Shown here piece after piece: positions 31,295 through 32,028 of a DNA stretch of 32,028 nt. The notes beneath the pieces were generated by a model. That model saw only the letters and a program-made list of their open reading frames with translations, searched no databases and was not told the DNA's origin. The first letter of the stretch is position 1. Each line of letters begins with the position of its first letter. The stretch is from Candidatus Acetothermia bacterium (GTDB lineage: Bacteria > Bipolaricaulota > Bipolaricaulia > Bipolaricaulales > Bipolaricaulaceae): positions 1 through 32,028 of the forward strand of contig JANLFW010000018.1 of the NCBI GenBank assembly GCA_024653305.1, given 5' to 3'. The position numbers were made by a program, and so were the translations under genes.

Positions 31295-32028
<734 letters not shown>

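Overview
The window is GC-rich bacterial chromosome with tightly packed, often overlapping genes. It ends inside a 16S rRNA gene. The 16S is clearly bacterial but carries three mismatches to primer 27F. The gene content (hopanoid and MEP genes, cyclic 2,3-diphosphoglycerate synthetase) and divergent gene sequences suggest an uncultured, possibly thermophilic, deep-branching lineage. Bipolaricaulota (Acetothermia/OP1) would fit, but that is an impression from gene and 16S character, not a computed placement.

Layout. (1) 1-6181, +: an RbsABC-like uptake operon with a standalone permease, a binding protein and a rare-looking fused double-ATPase/permease. It is bracketed by two hydrolases, one isochorismatase-like and one nitrilase-like, so an amide, carbamoyl or nitrile compound is probably imported and hydrolysed. 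(2) 6204-8444: a monocistronic EF-G gene with a clear promoter and a leader. (3) 8472-10398, -: a nicotinamidase-like hydrolase and nicotinate phosphoribosyltransferase, forming an NAD salvage pair. (4) 10540-11292: an anchored protein of unknown function. (5) 11327-19015, +: a FadR-type regulator with two near-identical PdhR-box-like operators, a complete ferric/hexose-phosphate-type ABC transporter, cyclic 2,3-diphosphoglycerate synthetase, and a phosphoglycerate mutase-like enzyme whose two halves are in swapped order. (6) 19034-20757, -: holB and ricT. (7) 20882-23639, +: a small ribbon-helix-helix protein, a membrane histidine kinase and two NarL-type response regulators. (8) 23626-30898, +: a continuous isoprenoid/hopanoid run (polyprenyl diphosphate synthase, HpnH, HpnG, IspG, squalene-hopene cyclase, IspH), then YjbQ and DUF116 proteins. 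(9) 30899-31294: no gene, but DnaA-box-like sites, nested inverted repeats and a strong rRNA promoter. (10) 31295-32028: the 5' half of 16S rRNA, whose last 37 bases are inverted.

The most striking system is region 5. A phosphorylated-carboxylate-type regulator and transporter are translationally linked to cyclic 2,3-diphosphoglycerate synthetase and to a circularly permuted cofactor-independent phosphoglycerate mutase homologue. The permuted protein keeps its metal ligands and phospho-serine but has Ser in place of a conserved catalytic Asp. I infer a dedicated phosphoglycerate / 2,3-diphosphoglycerate module, possibly for making a compatible solute.

Region 8 joins the last two MEP-pathway steps, a prenyl chain synthase, hopene formation and C35 side-chain addition in one transcription unit directly behind a two-component system. 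The start of the cyclase gene carries a heptad-repeat inverted repeat that is translated into its N-terminus.
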